Positions 19,330 to 29,159 of a stretch of DNA of 64,000 bases are shown here, in pieces; the first letter of the stretch is position 1; each line of letters opens with the position of its first letter. Source of the DNA: Metabacillus lacus (GTDB lineage Bacteria > Bacillota > Bacilli > Bacillales > Bacillaceae); assembly GCF_009674805.1 (NCBI RefSeq), contig NZ_WKKI01000009.1, positions 26,071 to 90,070 of the forward strand. The letters run 5' to 3'. Below the pieces are notes generated by a model that saw nothing but the letters and a program-made list of their open reading frames with translations, did no database searches and was not told the origin of the DNA. A program made the translations under genes and the position numbers.

Positions 19330-20084
19330 ATGAATTACCGCCTGATGAAGAACTATATAGTAGTTTTAAAGATAAATGGATTAGTTTTAAAAGCTGGTTT
19401 ATTTCTAATGAAAGAGAAAGCGATGTATATTACTTAGAAAAACAAACTATGGAAATGATAAGGAAGATTTCAAAAATGGCACAACAAGCTTCGGAAAGAC
19501 AAAGATATGTAAAAAGTAGAAAAACTGATTTTTTGCATTTAGCGAATATGGTAGGTGAATTTGATGATATAGAAAAATCGAATCATCTATTTTCTTTGTT
19601 ATTTGGGATAGAGAAAACGAGACATATTAAAATTAAAGACTTAAAAGAAAGTGATAGTACGCAAAAAAGCATATGGGATTTTCCGCCTAGTTCTATTGTG
19701 CTCAAAGCAAGAAAAGAAACTGAGCGAGCTGCTGTTAAAAGGCAAGTAGTAAATAAAAATAATAAGGAAAGAAAAGAGTTAATGGAAGAGTACAAAAAGC
19801 AAAAAGAAAAAGAAGAAAATTTAGAGAAAGAACTAGTAAATAAAAAGCAATTTAAAATTAATGAATTGGAATTTGTACAACCATATCAAAGAACTTTATT
19901 ACTTAATTGGATAGGTAAAGCTATGGCAAACAAAAGTCCAAATGATAATACATACTTCGGTAAAACGGAAAATGGATATGAATTTATGATAATAAAGAAA
20001 ACTGAAGATAAGGTCACTCTAGCTTCCTCGGATGGAACACTAACAATGCCTGATTATGAGTTTGTTTTTGAGGAGCTGAAATAA
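19330..20084 (+). pseudogene. jetA: Wadjet JetA, 3' half
   Basis: The continuation of jetA after the IS21 element and its ATTAG repeat, open from the junction (DELPPDEELYSSFKDKW) to the stop at 20084. An internal ATG at 19449 could give a 211-residue C-terminal piece, but it has no good ribosome site. The stop lies one base before the jetB start, so jetB would normally be translationally coupled to jetA. Confidence 0.85.
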
Positions 20085-20085
20085 A

Positions 20086-21255
20086 GTGAAAGCCTACGAT
20101 GAAAATTTTATCAGTTGTATAGAGGCATTATTTGATAATTTTTGGATTCTCCGTAAAGAAAAAGAAGACCTATATTATCTGATAAGAGAATATGAGAATG
20201 AACTTAGAACTTATTTTAATAAAAATTTTCATTTCAGACTTGTAATAAAACCAGAGTTTGTAAAGCTTGAAAAAATTATTGTGGATTATAAAGATTGGAT
20301 GAAAATCGAATCTTTTAGAGATACTAAGGATTTTGTATTGTTCTTTTGTTTATTAGCGTTTTTAGATGATAAGGTGGATGCCCAATTTACATTAGAGGAT
20401 ATATGTGACAGCATAGTTTCGTATTACCCTAATGACCATATTATTTGGACTGAAAATGAAGGTTATAATAATAGGCTAACGCTTATTAGGGTAATTCGAT
20501 TCGCTATTAATAAAAATCTTATGTTCGTGGTAGACAGGGACCTAGATGGTTTTAAAGGAAATGCTAGTCATGCAGTTCTTTTTCAAGGAACCATAATGAT
20601 TAAATATTTTATGAGAAATTTAGCATACGACCTTGAAACTGCCAATTCATTTAAAGATATTATTGAATTACACGCGAATGAGGAAAAAGATTTAGGGGTA
20701 GAACGAAAACATCGTATTTATAGAAAACTGTTCATTGAACCAGTTATATACGAGGATGAAGTTTATGATGATGAGTTCGCATATCTAAAACAATATGCTT
20801 ATTCTATTAAAGACCATGTAGATAAATATAGTGATTTTCAATATGAACAATACAAGTCAACGGTATTATTAACAAGACAAGAGGATAAGGCAGATGTTAC
20901 CAAAGTATTGTTTCCAGAGGAAAAGAAAAACGTCTCTAAATTAGCTATACAATTTGCTACAGTTCTTCGTAATAAAGTTGAGGAAGAAGAATTTGTTCAA
21001 GATTCAAAAGGAAGAGTAGAGCTCACAAACATTGACTTTACTAATATTTTGAAAGATGTAAAAAGTGCATATCAGATTTATTGGACTACAAATCAGAAAA
21101 AAGCAACGATTGATTCTATAGTAAAAGAATTGATTGATTATTTAACAGAATGGAACCTATGCAAAGTAATAGATGAATATAATCTTATCATTCTAGATAC
21201 TCTGGGTAGAGTTGAAGGTAAATATGAGTTTGAGGGTGAAACCGGTGAAAAATAG
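20086..21255 (+). CDS. jetB: Wadjet JetB, MukE-like subunit
   Basis: 389 residues. It matches TIGR02678/DUF2398 by size, position and the LIREYENELRTYFNKNFHF start. JetB is the KITE-type subunit of the JetABC SMC complex that senses small circular DNA by loop extrusion. GTG start one base after the jetA stop; its end overlaps jetC by 11 bases. Expression now depends on whatever reads through, or starts in, the IS21 right end. Confidence 0.88.
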   Translation: MKAYDENFISCIEALFDNFWILRKEKEDLYYLIREYENELRTYFNKNFHFRLVIKPEFVKLEKIIVDYKDWMKIESFRDTKDFVLFFCLLAFLDDKVDAQFTLEDICDSIVSYYPNDHIIWTENEGYNNRLTLIRVIRFAINKNLMFVVDRDLDGFKGNASHAVLFQGTIMIKYFMRNLAYDLETANSFKDIIELHANEEKDLGVERKHRIYRKLFIEPVIYEDEVYDDEFAYLKQYAYSIKDHVDKYSDFQYEQYKSTVLLTRQEDKADVTKVLFPEEKKNVSKLAIQFATVLRNKVEEEEFVQDSKGRVELTNIDFTNILKDVKSAYQIYWTTNQKKATIDSIVKELIDYLTEWNLCKVIDEYNLIILDTLGRVEGKYEFEGETGEK

Positions 21256-24200
21256 ATGGGAATTATCAAGAATAGGAATATTTAATTATTGGTATTACGG
21301 TTATCAAGAGTTCCATTTTAAAGATGGGAGATTATTGTTAAGAGGACAAAATGGTTCTGGTAAAAGTGTGACGATGCAAAGTGTAATTACGTTCCTTTTA
21401 GATGGAAATAAGCATCCATCGAGGCTTGACCCGTTTGGTTCAAAAGATAGAAAAATGCGAGATTATTTGTTAGGTGAAAAACATGTTTCTAAAATTGAGG
21501 AGCGCATTGGCTACCTTTTTTTAGAATATCATAAACCTGGCACAAATCAGTATATGACAACTGGATTCGGTCTAGAAGCAAAAAAAGATGCTACTAGTTT
21601 ACATTCGGAATGGGGATTTGTCATTTATAATCCATTTAAAAGAATTGGTGACGGCGAAAACGATTTAAAATTATATAAAGAAGAAAAAATAAACGGGAAG
21701 TTGGAACAAATCCCTTTAATACAGTCAGATTTTAAAAAAGAATTAGGGTTGGATGGCGAGGTCGCTTCAGGGCAAGAAGAATATCAGGAATTAATCAATA
21801 AGCATGTTTTTGGTTTTCCAGATATCGAGGGCTTAAAAAAGTTCACATGGTTACTAGTACAGTTAAAAAGCCCGAAATTATCGAAATCATTTAACCCAAG
21901 TACGGTTTGTGAGATTCTTACAAATTCTTTACCAGAGCTAAGTGAAGAGGAACTAACTCCTTTGACTGATACTATTGAGTCTCTTGATTATATCGAAAAA
22001 GAGATTCTTGAAACAGAGAGAGATTTGAAATCAATTTCTAAGTTAAATAAAGCATATGATAATTATAATTCAGTGGTTCTTTTAGAAAAATCACATTACT
22101 ACCTAGAAGCAAAAAAAGAACTTGATAAAATCCAAAAGTTAAAAAAAGAGAAAGAAAAAGAATTATCAGATGTTGAAACTTCACTTTCAAATACTACAAC
22201 TTCAATTAAACAAATTAAAATCGAACTAGAAGCTTTAAAAAGTGAAGAAAAATCTCTAAAAAATGAAGATGTTTTTACTTTGAAAGAAGAGGAAGTAACA
22301 GTTCGAGATAATATTAAAACCTATCAGAATGAATATTCGGAAAAAAATAATCGCTTAGAAAACAAGAAAAAAGAAGAGCGTGATATAAAATCCAAAATAA
22401 ATGATTTAGATTATGAGCATTCGAACTTACAAAAAGAAATGAAAACTGTCATAGAAGAATTAGATTATTTTGGTGGAGAGACTAAGTTACAACATCACGA
22501 AAATCTTTCAGCGCATTTTCTAAGGCAAATTGAGGATTCTGATTACGATTTTACATTGTGGGAAAATCAAATGAACTCGTATCATGATATTTTGAAAAAA
22601 ATAAAAGTGAAACTGGATGCACATCAAAAGCTAATACAAGACAGAGATAATATCAATAATCAAATTTTGCAACTTGAAAAAACTATAGAAAAAGAAAATA
22701 AAGAACAGAACCGATTGGGAGACATTGTAGACGAGAAAAGAGCAGAGCTGCAAGACGATATTGATGAATGGTTTTCTTTGATAGAATTGCTTGATTTCTC
22801 AGAATCAGAAAAACAAAACATCATTAGGTTAATAATGGGCTTGTATGAAACTGTATCAGCAGATGAAATTAAAGAGATAGTAGATACCAAGTATAGCCAG
22901 GTTAAAGAACAAATTTCAAGTGATTTATTCAACTTAAATAATGAGAGTAATGATGCAAAAATAAAATTAGAAGAACTAAAAGAACAAAAAGAAAAATTAA
23001 TAAATCAACCAGATATTGAGCCAGAGTGGCACAAAGATAAAGAAGAAGCACTGTTATATTTAGATGAATCAAAGATTCCATTTCTACCCTTTTACGCAGC
23101 AGTAGAATTTAAGGAGAACGTATCACAAGAAAAAAGAGGTCTATTAGAATCTGTGATATTCGAATCTGGGCTCTTGCAGTCATTGATTGTTCCGGAAAAT
23201 TATTCAGAGATGGTAAGTCAGCATATCCCTGTAATAACTCAATTATATAAAAGAGAAGACAATATATTACAATATTTTGAGATTATCGAAGGAAATGGAG
23301 TACAGAAAAATGATGTTGCATCTATTTTAGAAGGAATAAGTATTTTAGAAAATAGTGAAAGCTTTATTTTGGAGTCAGGTCAATATAAGAGTGGATTTAT
23401 TCATGGACAATCTGCAAATTATGGAGAAGCAAAGTATATTGGTCAATTAGCTAGAAAAAAGAATAAAGAAAAATACTTAGAAAAACTGGATAATGCCATA
23501 ATCGAAATATCCAACCAAATAGAAATGTTAGAAAAAAAGGTAATTCAGGCTAAAAACAAGCAATCAAGTGTTAAAGAAGAATATACAAATTTTCCTATTT
23601 TCTCTATATTGCGTTCAGCAGTTGAGGCAATTGAAAATAAAATAAAAGAAATAGAAAATATTTATTTGAAGAATTTACAGCAATTAAATGATAATAGTAA
23701 AAAATTTATAGAAAAAATTAAAGTTTCTTATTCAGAAATAAAAGAAGAAGCAGTAGATATAGAGTTAAATATCGAACTAAATATATTTACAAAAGCAGTA
23801 GATTTCATGACTGAGTATAAGGTGAACTTTGCTAACTTGAAAAACCATTATGATAAATCCATTAGTACAAAAGAGCGGTTGAATGAGCAACAGGCTTTGT
23901 CAGACCGTACTCTTGAAGATATAGAAATCCTTACAGACGAGGTCATAGCAGCCGAACAGAAAAAAGATAAGTTTGTTAAGCGTTTAGAGGATATAGAAAA
24001 ACAATTGAAAATGAAAAATGCAGATGAGATTCTATCCAGAATTGAATATGTTGTTCAGAGGTTAGAAGAGCTCCCCAATACATTGTTCAAGTATGGTCAG
24101 GAAGAACAAAAATTAAAGAGTAATCAGGAGAATATTTTAAACAGTATTAAAAATCAGGTAGATACGTTAGCAACTTGTGAAAAAATTCTTCTTATATGGC

Positions 24201-25474
24201 AGCAATTGTTTAAAGAAGAGTTAGGATATGGTTACTATTCTGATTTAATAAAAGATGATGATGAACAAGATACGATTATTTTAGCGAAGGATATTTATAC
24301 AAAGCTTAAAGAGGAATTTGGAACTGATAACAAATTTTCTAGCATAGAAAATATTAAGCAAAATGCAAAGAATAGACTTGATAGAAATTTCAATGAAGAG
24401 TTGGCAATTTTAATTCAATATAATATGTTGAAAAAAGAAATAATGTCATCTATTCAAGAACCATCGAATCAAAGAGAAGAAGAAAAGATAAGATTAATCA
24501 AATCTGTATCTTCACGATATCTTATTGAATTAGAATATGAACAACATAAAAGAAATCCGTATGAAGTAGCAGAGAAGTTAGAAAACCATTTGCAAATTCA
24601 AAAAGATTTACTAACTGAAAAAGATAAAGAACTGTTCGAACAAATAATGATAGATTCTATTGGTGATATCATCAAAAATAAAGTTCAAGACGCTGAGTTT
24701 TGGATAAATGAAATGAATTCATTTATGAAGCGGACGGATAACACAAACGGTTTATTGTTCCAAATAAAGTGGATTCCAAACGGAAAAGATGATAAGGAAG
24801 ACCATTTGGAACCAAGGAAATTAATGGAATACTTAAAACGTGATTACTCATTACTTAGCCAACCTGAAAAAGATGCTATTTCAAAACATTTTAGGAAGAA
24901 AGTTCAATATGCAAAGAATAGAAAGGAAATAGACGAACATAAAGAAGAACCTTTATTAACTATTATAAAGTATATCCTTGATTATAGAAGGTGGTTTAGT
25001 TTTGAAATCCAATGCAAACTTGGACAAGAAAACTTAAAGCCGCTAACCAATACAAGATTCAATCAATTTAGTGGTGGCGAGAAAGCTCTTGCGATGTATA
25101 CACCATTACTATCTGCAGTTCACTCCCGTTTAAAAGAAGCAAAGGCGGATGCTCCGAGAATAATTTCTCTAGATGAAGCTTTTGCTGGTGTAGATGATAA
25201 AAATATTGAACAAATGTTTTCTTTAGTTCAAAATTTAGATTTTGATTATATTATGAACTCACAAGCATTATGGGGATGTTATCCAAAAGTAGACAGCCTC
25301 TCAATCTACGAGCTGCTGAGACCATTGGATGCTCCATACGTTGGTGTAGCCAGGTATGAGTGGGATGGAAGAAACAAGGTATATATTCATGAAGATATTC
25401 ATGTGGAACAAGATGGTTCAGATAATACTGAATCCAAAAAGGGTATCGAGCAATTAAGTTTACTTGGAGAGTAA
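21245..25474 (+). CDS. jetC: Wadjet JetC, SMC-like (MukB-type) ATPase
   Basis: About 1409 residues from GTG 21245, which follows GAGGGTGA; the frame opens at 21212 but those codons overlap jetB and carry no better site. Walker A is LLRGQNGSGKS near 37, the ABC signature is FNQFSGGEKALAMY near 1275 and Walker B is RIISLDEAFAGVDD near 1308. Long Lys/Glu-rich coiled coils on both sides of a central hinge fill the rest, as in TIGR02680 proteins. The ATPase extrudes DNA loops and activates JetD on small plasmids. Confidence 0.92.
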   Translation: MKNRWELSRIGIFNYWYYGYQEFHFKDGRLLLRGQNGSGKSVTMQSVITFLLDGNKHPSRLDPFGSKDRKMRDYLLGEKHVSKIEERIGYLFLEYHKPGTNQYMTTGFGLEAKKDATSLHSEWGFVIYNPFKRIGDGENDLKLYKEEKINGKLEQIPLIQSDFKKELGLDGEVASGQEEYQELINKHVFGFPDIEGLKKFTWLLVQLKSPKLSKSFNPSTVCEILTNSLPELSEEELTPLTDTIESLDYIEKEILETERDLKSISKLNKAYDNYNSVVLLEKSHYYLEAKKELDKIQKLKKEKEKELSDVETSLSNTTTSIKQIKIELEALKSEEKSLKNEDVFTLKEEEVTVRDNIKTYQNEYSEKNNRLENKKKEERDIKSKINDLDYEHSNLQKEMKTVIEELDYFGGETKLQHHENLSAHFLRQIEDSDYDFTLWENQMNSYHDILKKIKVKLDAHQKLIQDRDNINNQILQLEKTIEKENKEQNRLGDIVDEKRAELQDDIDEWFSLIELLDFSESEKQNIIRLIMGLYETVSADEIKEIVDTKYSQVKEQISSDLFNLNNESNDAKIKLEELKEQKEKLINQPDIEPEWHKDKEEALLYLDESKIPFLPFYAAVEFKENVSQEKRGLLESVIFESGLLQSLIVPENYSEMVSQHIPVITQLYKREDNILQYFEIIEGNGVQKNDVASILEGISILENSESFILESGQYKSGFIHGQSANYGEAKYIGQLARKKNKEKYLEKLDNAIIEISNQIEMLEKKVIQAKNKQSSVKEEYTNFPIFSILRSAVEAIENKIKEIENIYLKNLQQLNDNSKKFIEKIKVSYSEIKEEAVDIELNIELNIFTKAVDFMTEYKVNFANLKNHYDKSISTKERLNEQQALSDRTLEDIEILTDEVIAAEQKKDKFVKRLEDIEKQLKMKNADEILSRIEYVVQRLEELPNTLFKYGQEEQKLKSNQENILNSIKNQVDTLATCEKILLIWQQLFKEELGYGYYSDLIKDDDEQDTIILAKDIYTKLKEEFGTDNKFSSIENIKQNAKNRLDRNFNEELAILIQYNMLKKEIMSSIQEPSNQREEEKIRLIKSVSSRYLIELEYEQHKRNPYEVAEKLENHLQIQKDLLTEKDKELFEQIMIDSIGDIIKNKVQDAEFWINEMNSFMKRTDNTNGLLFQIKWIPNGKDDKEDHLEPRKLMEYLKRDYSLLSQPEKDAISKHFRKKVQYAKNRKEIDEHKEEPLLTIIKYILDYRRWFSFEIQCKLGQENLKPLTNTRFNQFSGGEKALAMYTPLLSAVHSRLKEAKADAPRIISLDEAFAGVDDKNIEQMFSLVQNLDFDYIMNSQALWGCYPKVDSLSIYELLRPLDAPYVGVARYEWDGRNKVYIHEDIHVEQDGSDNTESKKGIEQLSLLGE

Positions 25475-25487
25475 AGCAGGTGTTAGA

Positions 25488-26789
25488 GTGGAAAAGCTAG
25501 ATATTTCATACTTTAAAAAGAAAAAGGGGTTCCATCCTCTTTTTCTTGAATTTAAAAAGAAATATTCCTCTTACGGTCGCCTCGGAGGAATTATAAAACT
25601 AGACAATCCAAGCGATGAAACTAAAGAGGCATTATCGGGAATATTGGGTGTTGATGTTAGAAGAGACAAAGAAGTAAAAGTTTCAGTTGTGAAATTTGAA
25701 AAAGCTTTGTTAAAAACTATATTCAAAGATTTTACTCTTATAGAAATAGTAGAGGCATACTTTGGGGAAGAGTTACGAAGTAAAAAAGAAATACAAGCAG
25801 AGAAGGAAGAACAAAAGAGGGTTTACTTCCAAACATATTATAAATACGCTAAAAATGATTTGGCGAGATATTGGTTGGAAGCGATAATAGAGAAGAACGA
25901 ATTAACAAAGTATGTTCATAACTATTATGAAAGAGATAAAAAAGCTCTTTCTTCTATATTGAACAATGTAATTCATGGACTTAATCGGCTTCCGTTAAAA
26001 GAATATGAAAGACTGCCTATATTTGCAGCAATCACAACTAAAAATCCTCATTACTTTGACATTGGTACTGATAGTGGACGAGTATTGTTAGCTGCACTTC
26101 AATTGTATTTAAAAGTTACTGAAGGCAAGTATTTTACACAATCTCCAAATTCAGGAGAAATTACAGAAATTCTCGCAAGGTTTAATATTATGAGAGATGA
26201 TATAAATAATGATGTTACTGTCTTTGGGTTACAAGGGTACTATCAAGATGGTTCTACCTCCAATTTATTAAAGTTTGCAATGGAAGAGAATGTTGTAATG
26301 AATTTACCTTTAAGAGAAGTAGTGCGTTTAGGAAAGATATCCGCTTTAAACAATAAAGTGTATGTTATTGAAAATTCAGGTTTATACTCAACGTTAATTG
26401 ATAAAATTATTGAACAAGAAGTAGAAGTATCTATGGTTTGTTCAAGTGGACAATTCAATTTAGCAACATGGAAATTAATTGATAAATTGGTTGATAATAA
26501 TCATTATATTTATTATTCGGGTGATTTTGACCCTGAAGGAATATTGATGGCTAATAAAATTAAAGAGAAATATCCAAATTATGTTCACTATTGGCATTTG
26601 GATGTTGCGTCATATAAATCATGTCTGTCGGATGAAATAATAGTGGAATCCAGATTAAATCAGCTTCTAAATATACAAAACCAAGAAATAGGTCCATTAA
26701 TTACATCGTTACTAAATACGAAGAGAAGTGGTTATCAAGAAAGGCTGATGGAGAGTCTATTGGAGGAAATAAAATCGGGTAAGATATAA
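25488..26789 (+). CDS. jetD: Wadjet JetD, Toprim nuclease
   Basis: About 433 residues from GTG 25488 (AGGTG ahead). The upstream in-frame TTG 25464 lies inside jetC and is less likely. DUF3322-like N-terminus and DUF2399-like Toprim C-terminus: the acidic residues are visible in VYVIENSGLYS near 293 and YYSGDFDPEGILMANK near 345. JetD is the topoisomerase VI-like nuclease that cuts plasmid DNA caught by JetABC. Intact here. Confidence 0.9.
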   Translation: MEKLDISYFKKKKGFHPLFLEFKKKYSSYGRLGGIIKLDNPSDETKEALSGILGVDVRRDKEVKVSVVKFEKALLKTIFKDFTLIEIVEAYFGEELRSKKEIQAEKEEQKRVYFQTYYKYAKNDLARYWLEAIIEKNELTKYVHNYYERDKKALSSILNNVIHGLNRLPLKEYERLPIFAAITTKNPHYFDIGTDSGRVLLAALQLYLKVTEGKYFTQSPNSGEITEILARFNIMRDDINNDVTVFGLQGYYQDGSTSNLLKFAMEENVVMNLPLREVVRLGKISALNNKVYVIENSGLYSTLIDKIIEQEVEVSMVCSSGQFNLATWKLIDKLVDNNHYIYYSGDFDPEGILMANKIKEKYPNYVHYWHLDVASYKSCLSDEIIVESRLNQLLNIQNQEIGPLITSLLNTKRSGYQERLMESLLEEIKSGKI

Positions 26790-26791
26790 AA

Positions 26792-26824
26792 AGGCTAATT
26801 CGTTTATTCGAATTAGCCTAAACT
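26792..26824 (+). terminator. Terminator of the Wadjet operon
   Basis: An 11-bp perfect stem AGGCTAATTCG / CGAATTAGCCT with loop TTTATT just after jetD; only a weak T tail. Confidence 0.75.
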
Positions 26825-26942
26825 TTAAGAGGAATTAGTAATAAAGATAATTAGCAACTAACTTTTATCATCAAAAATACTCGTCATCAGAGTGTTTTTG
26901 TTTTTTTTTTGAGTACAAATTCTTTCCTTAATTCTTGCTGGA

Positions 26943-28604
26943 TTAAGCTTTATGAATTCCGTGCACAATAAATTCGTAAGAATCATTCATCGTTGAGGAA
27001 TAGAAAAGTTTTACCTCTTGGTTTCTTAATTTATTTACAATACTTCCCCTGTTGAAGAGATAAAAACGTTCATTTGAAGGTAAGAGTAATTTACCGTGAT
27101 TATTCTCTTTGCCAAATGTTTGAGTTTCGGTGAATATCAAAGAATCAGACAAAAATATAGGCTGACTAAACCCCTGACCGAATGGTTCTAGCAAATGAAT
27201 ATAATTATATATGCTGCTCGCGAAATATTGTGGCGAACACTCGGTAAAGAAGTGTTTAACAGGCTTAATGGGTCCTTCATGTTGGGCAGCTATTTGCATG
27301 CTATAAATGAATTCTTTTATAAACTTTTCGTGTGGCTTAATAGAAAATCCAGCAGCAGCTTGATGTCCTCCAAATCTAGATAAATGATTTTTACACCGAT
27401 TTAATGTGTTGATGATTGAAAAAGATGTTCCATTTACACTTCTGCAAGAACCTGTCCCGTTTTCAGAAATAACAATGGCGGGCTTATGATATTTTTCTGC
27501 TATCCTTGATGCCAAAATGCCAATTAAACCATGATGGTATTCTCCATATATAATAATAATATTGTTTTTTGAAAGATTATTTTTGACAATCACTCTTTCG
27601 CAGGTTTCAAATTGTTCAGCCGTCAGTTGCTTTCTTTTTTGATTGAAATCAAGAAGGTTTGTAATATCTTTTGGATTTACTGTTTCGTTGGTTAGTATTG
27701 CAACCGCATAATTTGGGTCATCAATACGTCCAAGTGCATTAAATATAGGAGCAATCTGAAAACCGATTGTGCCGCTATTAATCTGGTTTACTTTTAACCT
27801 TCTGATTATCTCTCTGAAAACTATTGAAGGGGCAACATTCATTCGTCTTAATCCCAACTTACAGATTATTCTATTTTCACCTTTTAGAGGCATTAAATCA
27901 GCGATAGTACCAAGTGTAGCTAATTCAATATACTCTTTTACTTCGCTATCCCAGTTCTGATTTTTTAAGAGGCAAAGAGCGTGAACCAGCTTGAAAGCGA
28001 CACCAGCACCGCATAGTTCAGGAAATGGATACAGATTATCGTGCCTTTTAGGATTTATAAAAGCGTAACAATTTGGATTTTCCCCTAATATTTCATGATG
28101 GTCTGTAACGATGACATCAATGCCTCTTTTTGCTGCCTCTTCCATAGCCTCATGAGCGGAAGAACCGTTATCCACAGTAATAATAAGTGTAACACCTTTG
28201 CTTGCAGCTTCTGAAATCGCATAAGGTGAGATTCCATACCCTTCCTCACGTAATGGCAGTCTGTAAGAAACATGAACACCATTCTTTTTTAAATATTTAT
28301 AAAGAATAGAAGTGGAGGTTATCCCGTCACAATCATAATCCCCGAATACCAGAATCTTTTCCTGTTGGTGAATTCCCTTTAAAATTCTATTCCCTGCTTT
28401 CTTCATATCATTTAATAGGAAAGGGTCATGAAGATTATCAAACGATGGGCTGAAAATATTATATAGCTCTTCTGTATTTTCCATACCATGCAGAAACAGA
28501 TATTGCATTAGAAGAGGATGACAATAGAAATACCTTGAATAGTAAATAATTTTATCTTTCTTTGGATGTTCCTGAAACGGAACATCTTTATTAATCCAAT
28601 GTAT
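26943..28604 (-). CDS. RecJ-like single-strand-specific exonuclease (DHH family)
   Basis: About 553 residues if it starts at ATA 28604. DHH motifs: VFGDYDCDGITS, TVDNGSS, VTDHHE, and DHHA1-type GGHQAAAG. 5'-3' degradation of single-stranded DNA. The first ATG (28508) has no ribosome site, while the frame continues upstream with RecJ-like text (HPLLMQYLFLHGMENTEEL) to ATA 28604, just after GGAGGGGGTTTAA and touching the stop of the upstream gene. This start is inference. It is much shorter than usual Firmicute chromosomal RecJ (about 770 residues), so it is a cargo paralogue rather than the housekeeping gene. Role in defence or in repairing transposition products is open. Confidence 0.82.
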   Translation of the reverse strand: MHWINKDVPFQEHPKKDKIIYYSRYFYCHPLLMQYLFLHGMENTEELYNIFSPSFDNLHDPFLLNDMKKAGNRILKGIHQQEKILVFGDYDCDGITSTSILYKYLKKNGVHVSYRLPLREEGYGISPYAISEAASKGVTLIITVDNGSSAHEAMEEAAKRGIDVIVTDHHEILGENPNCYAFINPKRHDNLYPFPELCGAGVAFKLVHALCLLKNQNWDSEVKEYIELATLGTIADLMPLKGENRIICKLGLRRMNVAPSIVFREIIRRLKVNQINSGTIGFQIAPIFNALGRIDDPNYAVAILTNETVNPKDITNLLDFNQKRKQLTAEQFETCERVIVKNNLSKNNIIIIYGEYHHGLIGILASRIAEKYHKPAIVISENGTGSCRSVNGTSFSIINTLNRCKNHLSRFGGHQAAAGFSIKPHEKFIKEFIYSMQIAAQHEGPIKPVKHFFTECSPQYFASSIYNYIHLLEPFGQGFSQPIFLSDSLIFTETQTFGKENNHGKLLLPSNERFYLFNRGSIVNKLRNQEVKLFYSSTMNDSYEFIVHGIHKA

Positions 28605-28967
28605 TTAAACCCCCTCCATTGCAGAACTTTCATATAGCCAAACCCAATCAGTTCCTTCGTAAGCTTTGAGCTTTTTAAAATATCCTGAATCAGGAAGACA
28701 ATCGGTACAATAATAGGATGCATATAATCCCTTTAAGCGTTCTTCGCTAATATTATATTTAAATGTTTCTTTCGGTATAGGAAAAGCTTCCCTTTTTAAT
28801 TCAGCAGGTTTTGATAGGTAAAAAAATAAATCAAACTCTTCTTCTTCAACAATAGACATTTCTGGTATGAAGAATAAATGTCCGCTTTTTTTGTGTTTAA
28901 TAAGGAAGACCTTAAGCTCTAACATGCTTTTAAACTCTCCCGTTTCCAACATTGTACTTAACTTCAT
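28605..28967 (-). CDS. Small hypothetical protein, partner of RecJ-like gene
   Basis: 120 residues from ATG 28967, seven bases after AAGGAAG. I do not recognise the family. It is acidic in the middle (IVEEEEFDLFFYLS), has a lone CTDC pair and no membrane segment. Its TAA is followed directly, in the same frame, by the likely ATA start of recJ, and the recJ ribosome site lies inside its last codons. The two are therefore one translationally coupled unit. Confidence 0.6.
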   Translation of the reverse strand: MKLSTMLETGEFKSMLELKVFLIKHKKSGHLFFIPEMSIVEEEEFDLFFYLSKPAELKREAFPIPKETFKYNISEERLKGLYASYYCTDCLPDSGYFKKLKAYEGTDWVWLYESSAMEGV

Positions 28968-29159
28968 CAAATCACTTCCTTAACTTTTCTTAATTTCACC
29001 CCAATTGTTTCCAGGTATATTTCTTTTTAAACGCTGGGAGTAAAATATTTTACAAATTTTCTTTTTTGCTAGCTTGCTAGCCGCATTATAAGAAAGAAAT
29101 TCTAAACTCGGCGTATAAACACTTTAATTACCGGCTAGTCTTTTGGATAAAAAAAGAGG

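Noticed and set aside
26943..28508. recJ starting at ATG 28508
   Set aside because: No ribosome site, and the in-frame sequence before it matches the usual RecJ N-terminus.
28565..28588. Perfect hairpin GATGTTCC...GGAACATC before recJ
   Set aside because: No T-run follows in either direction and it falls within the RecJ-like upstream reading frame, so I do not call a terminator.
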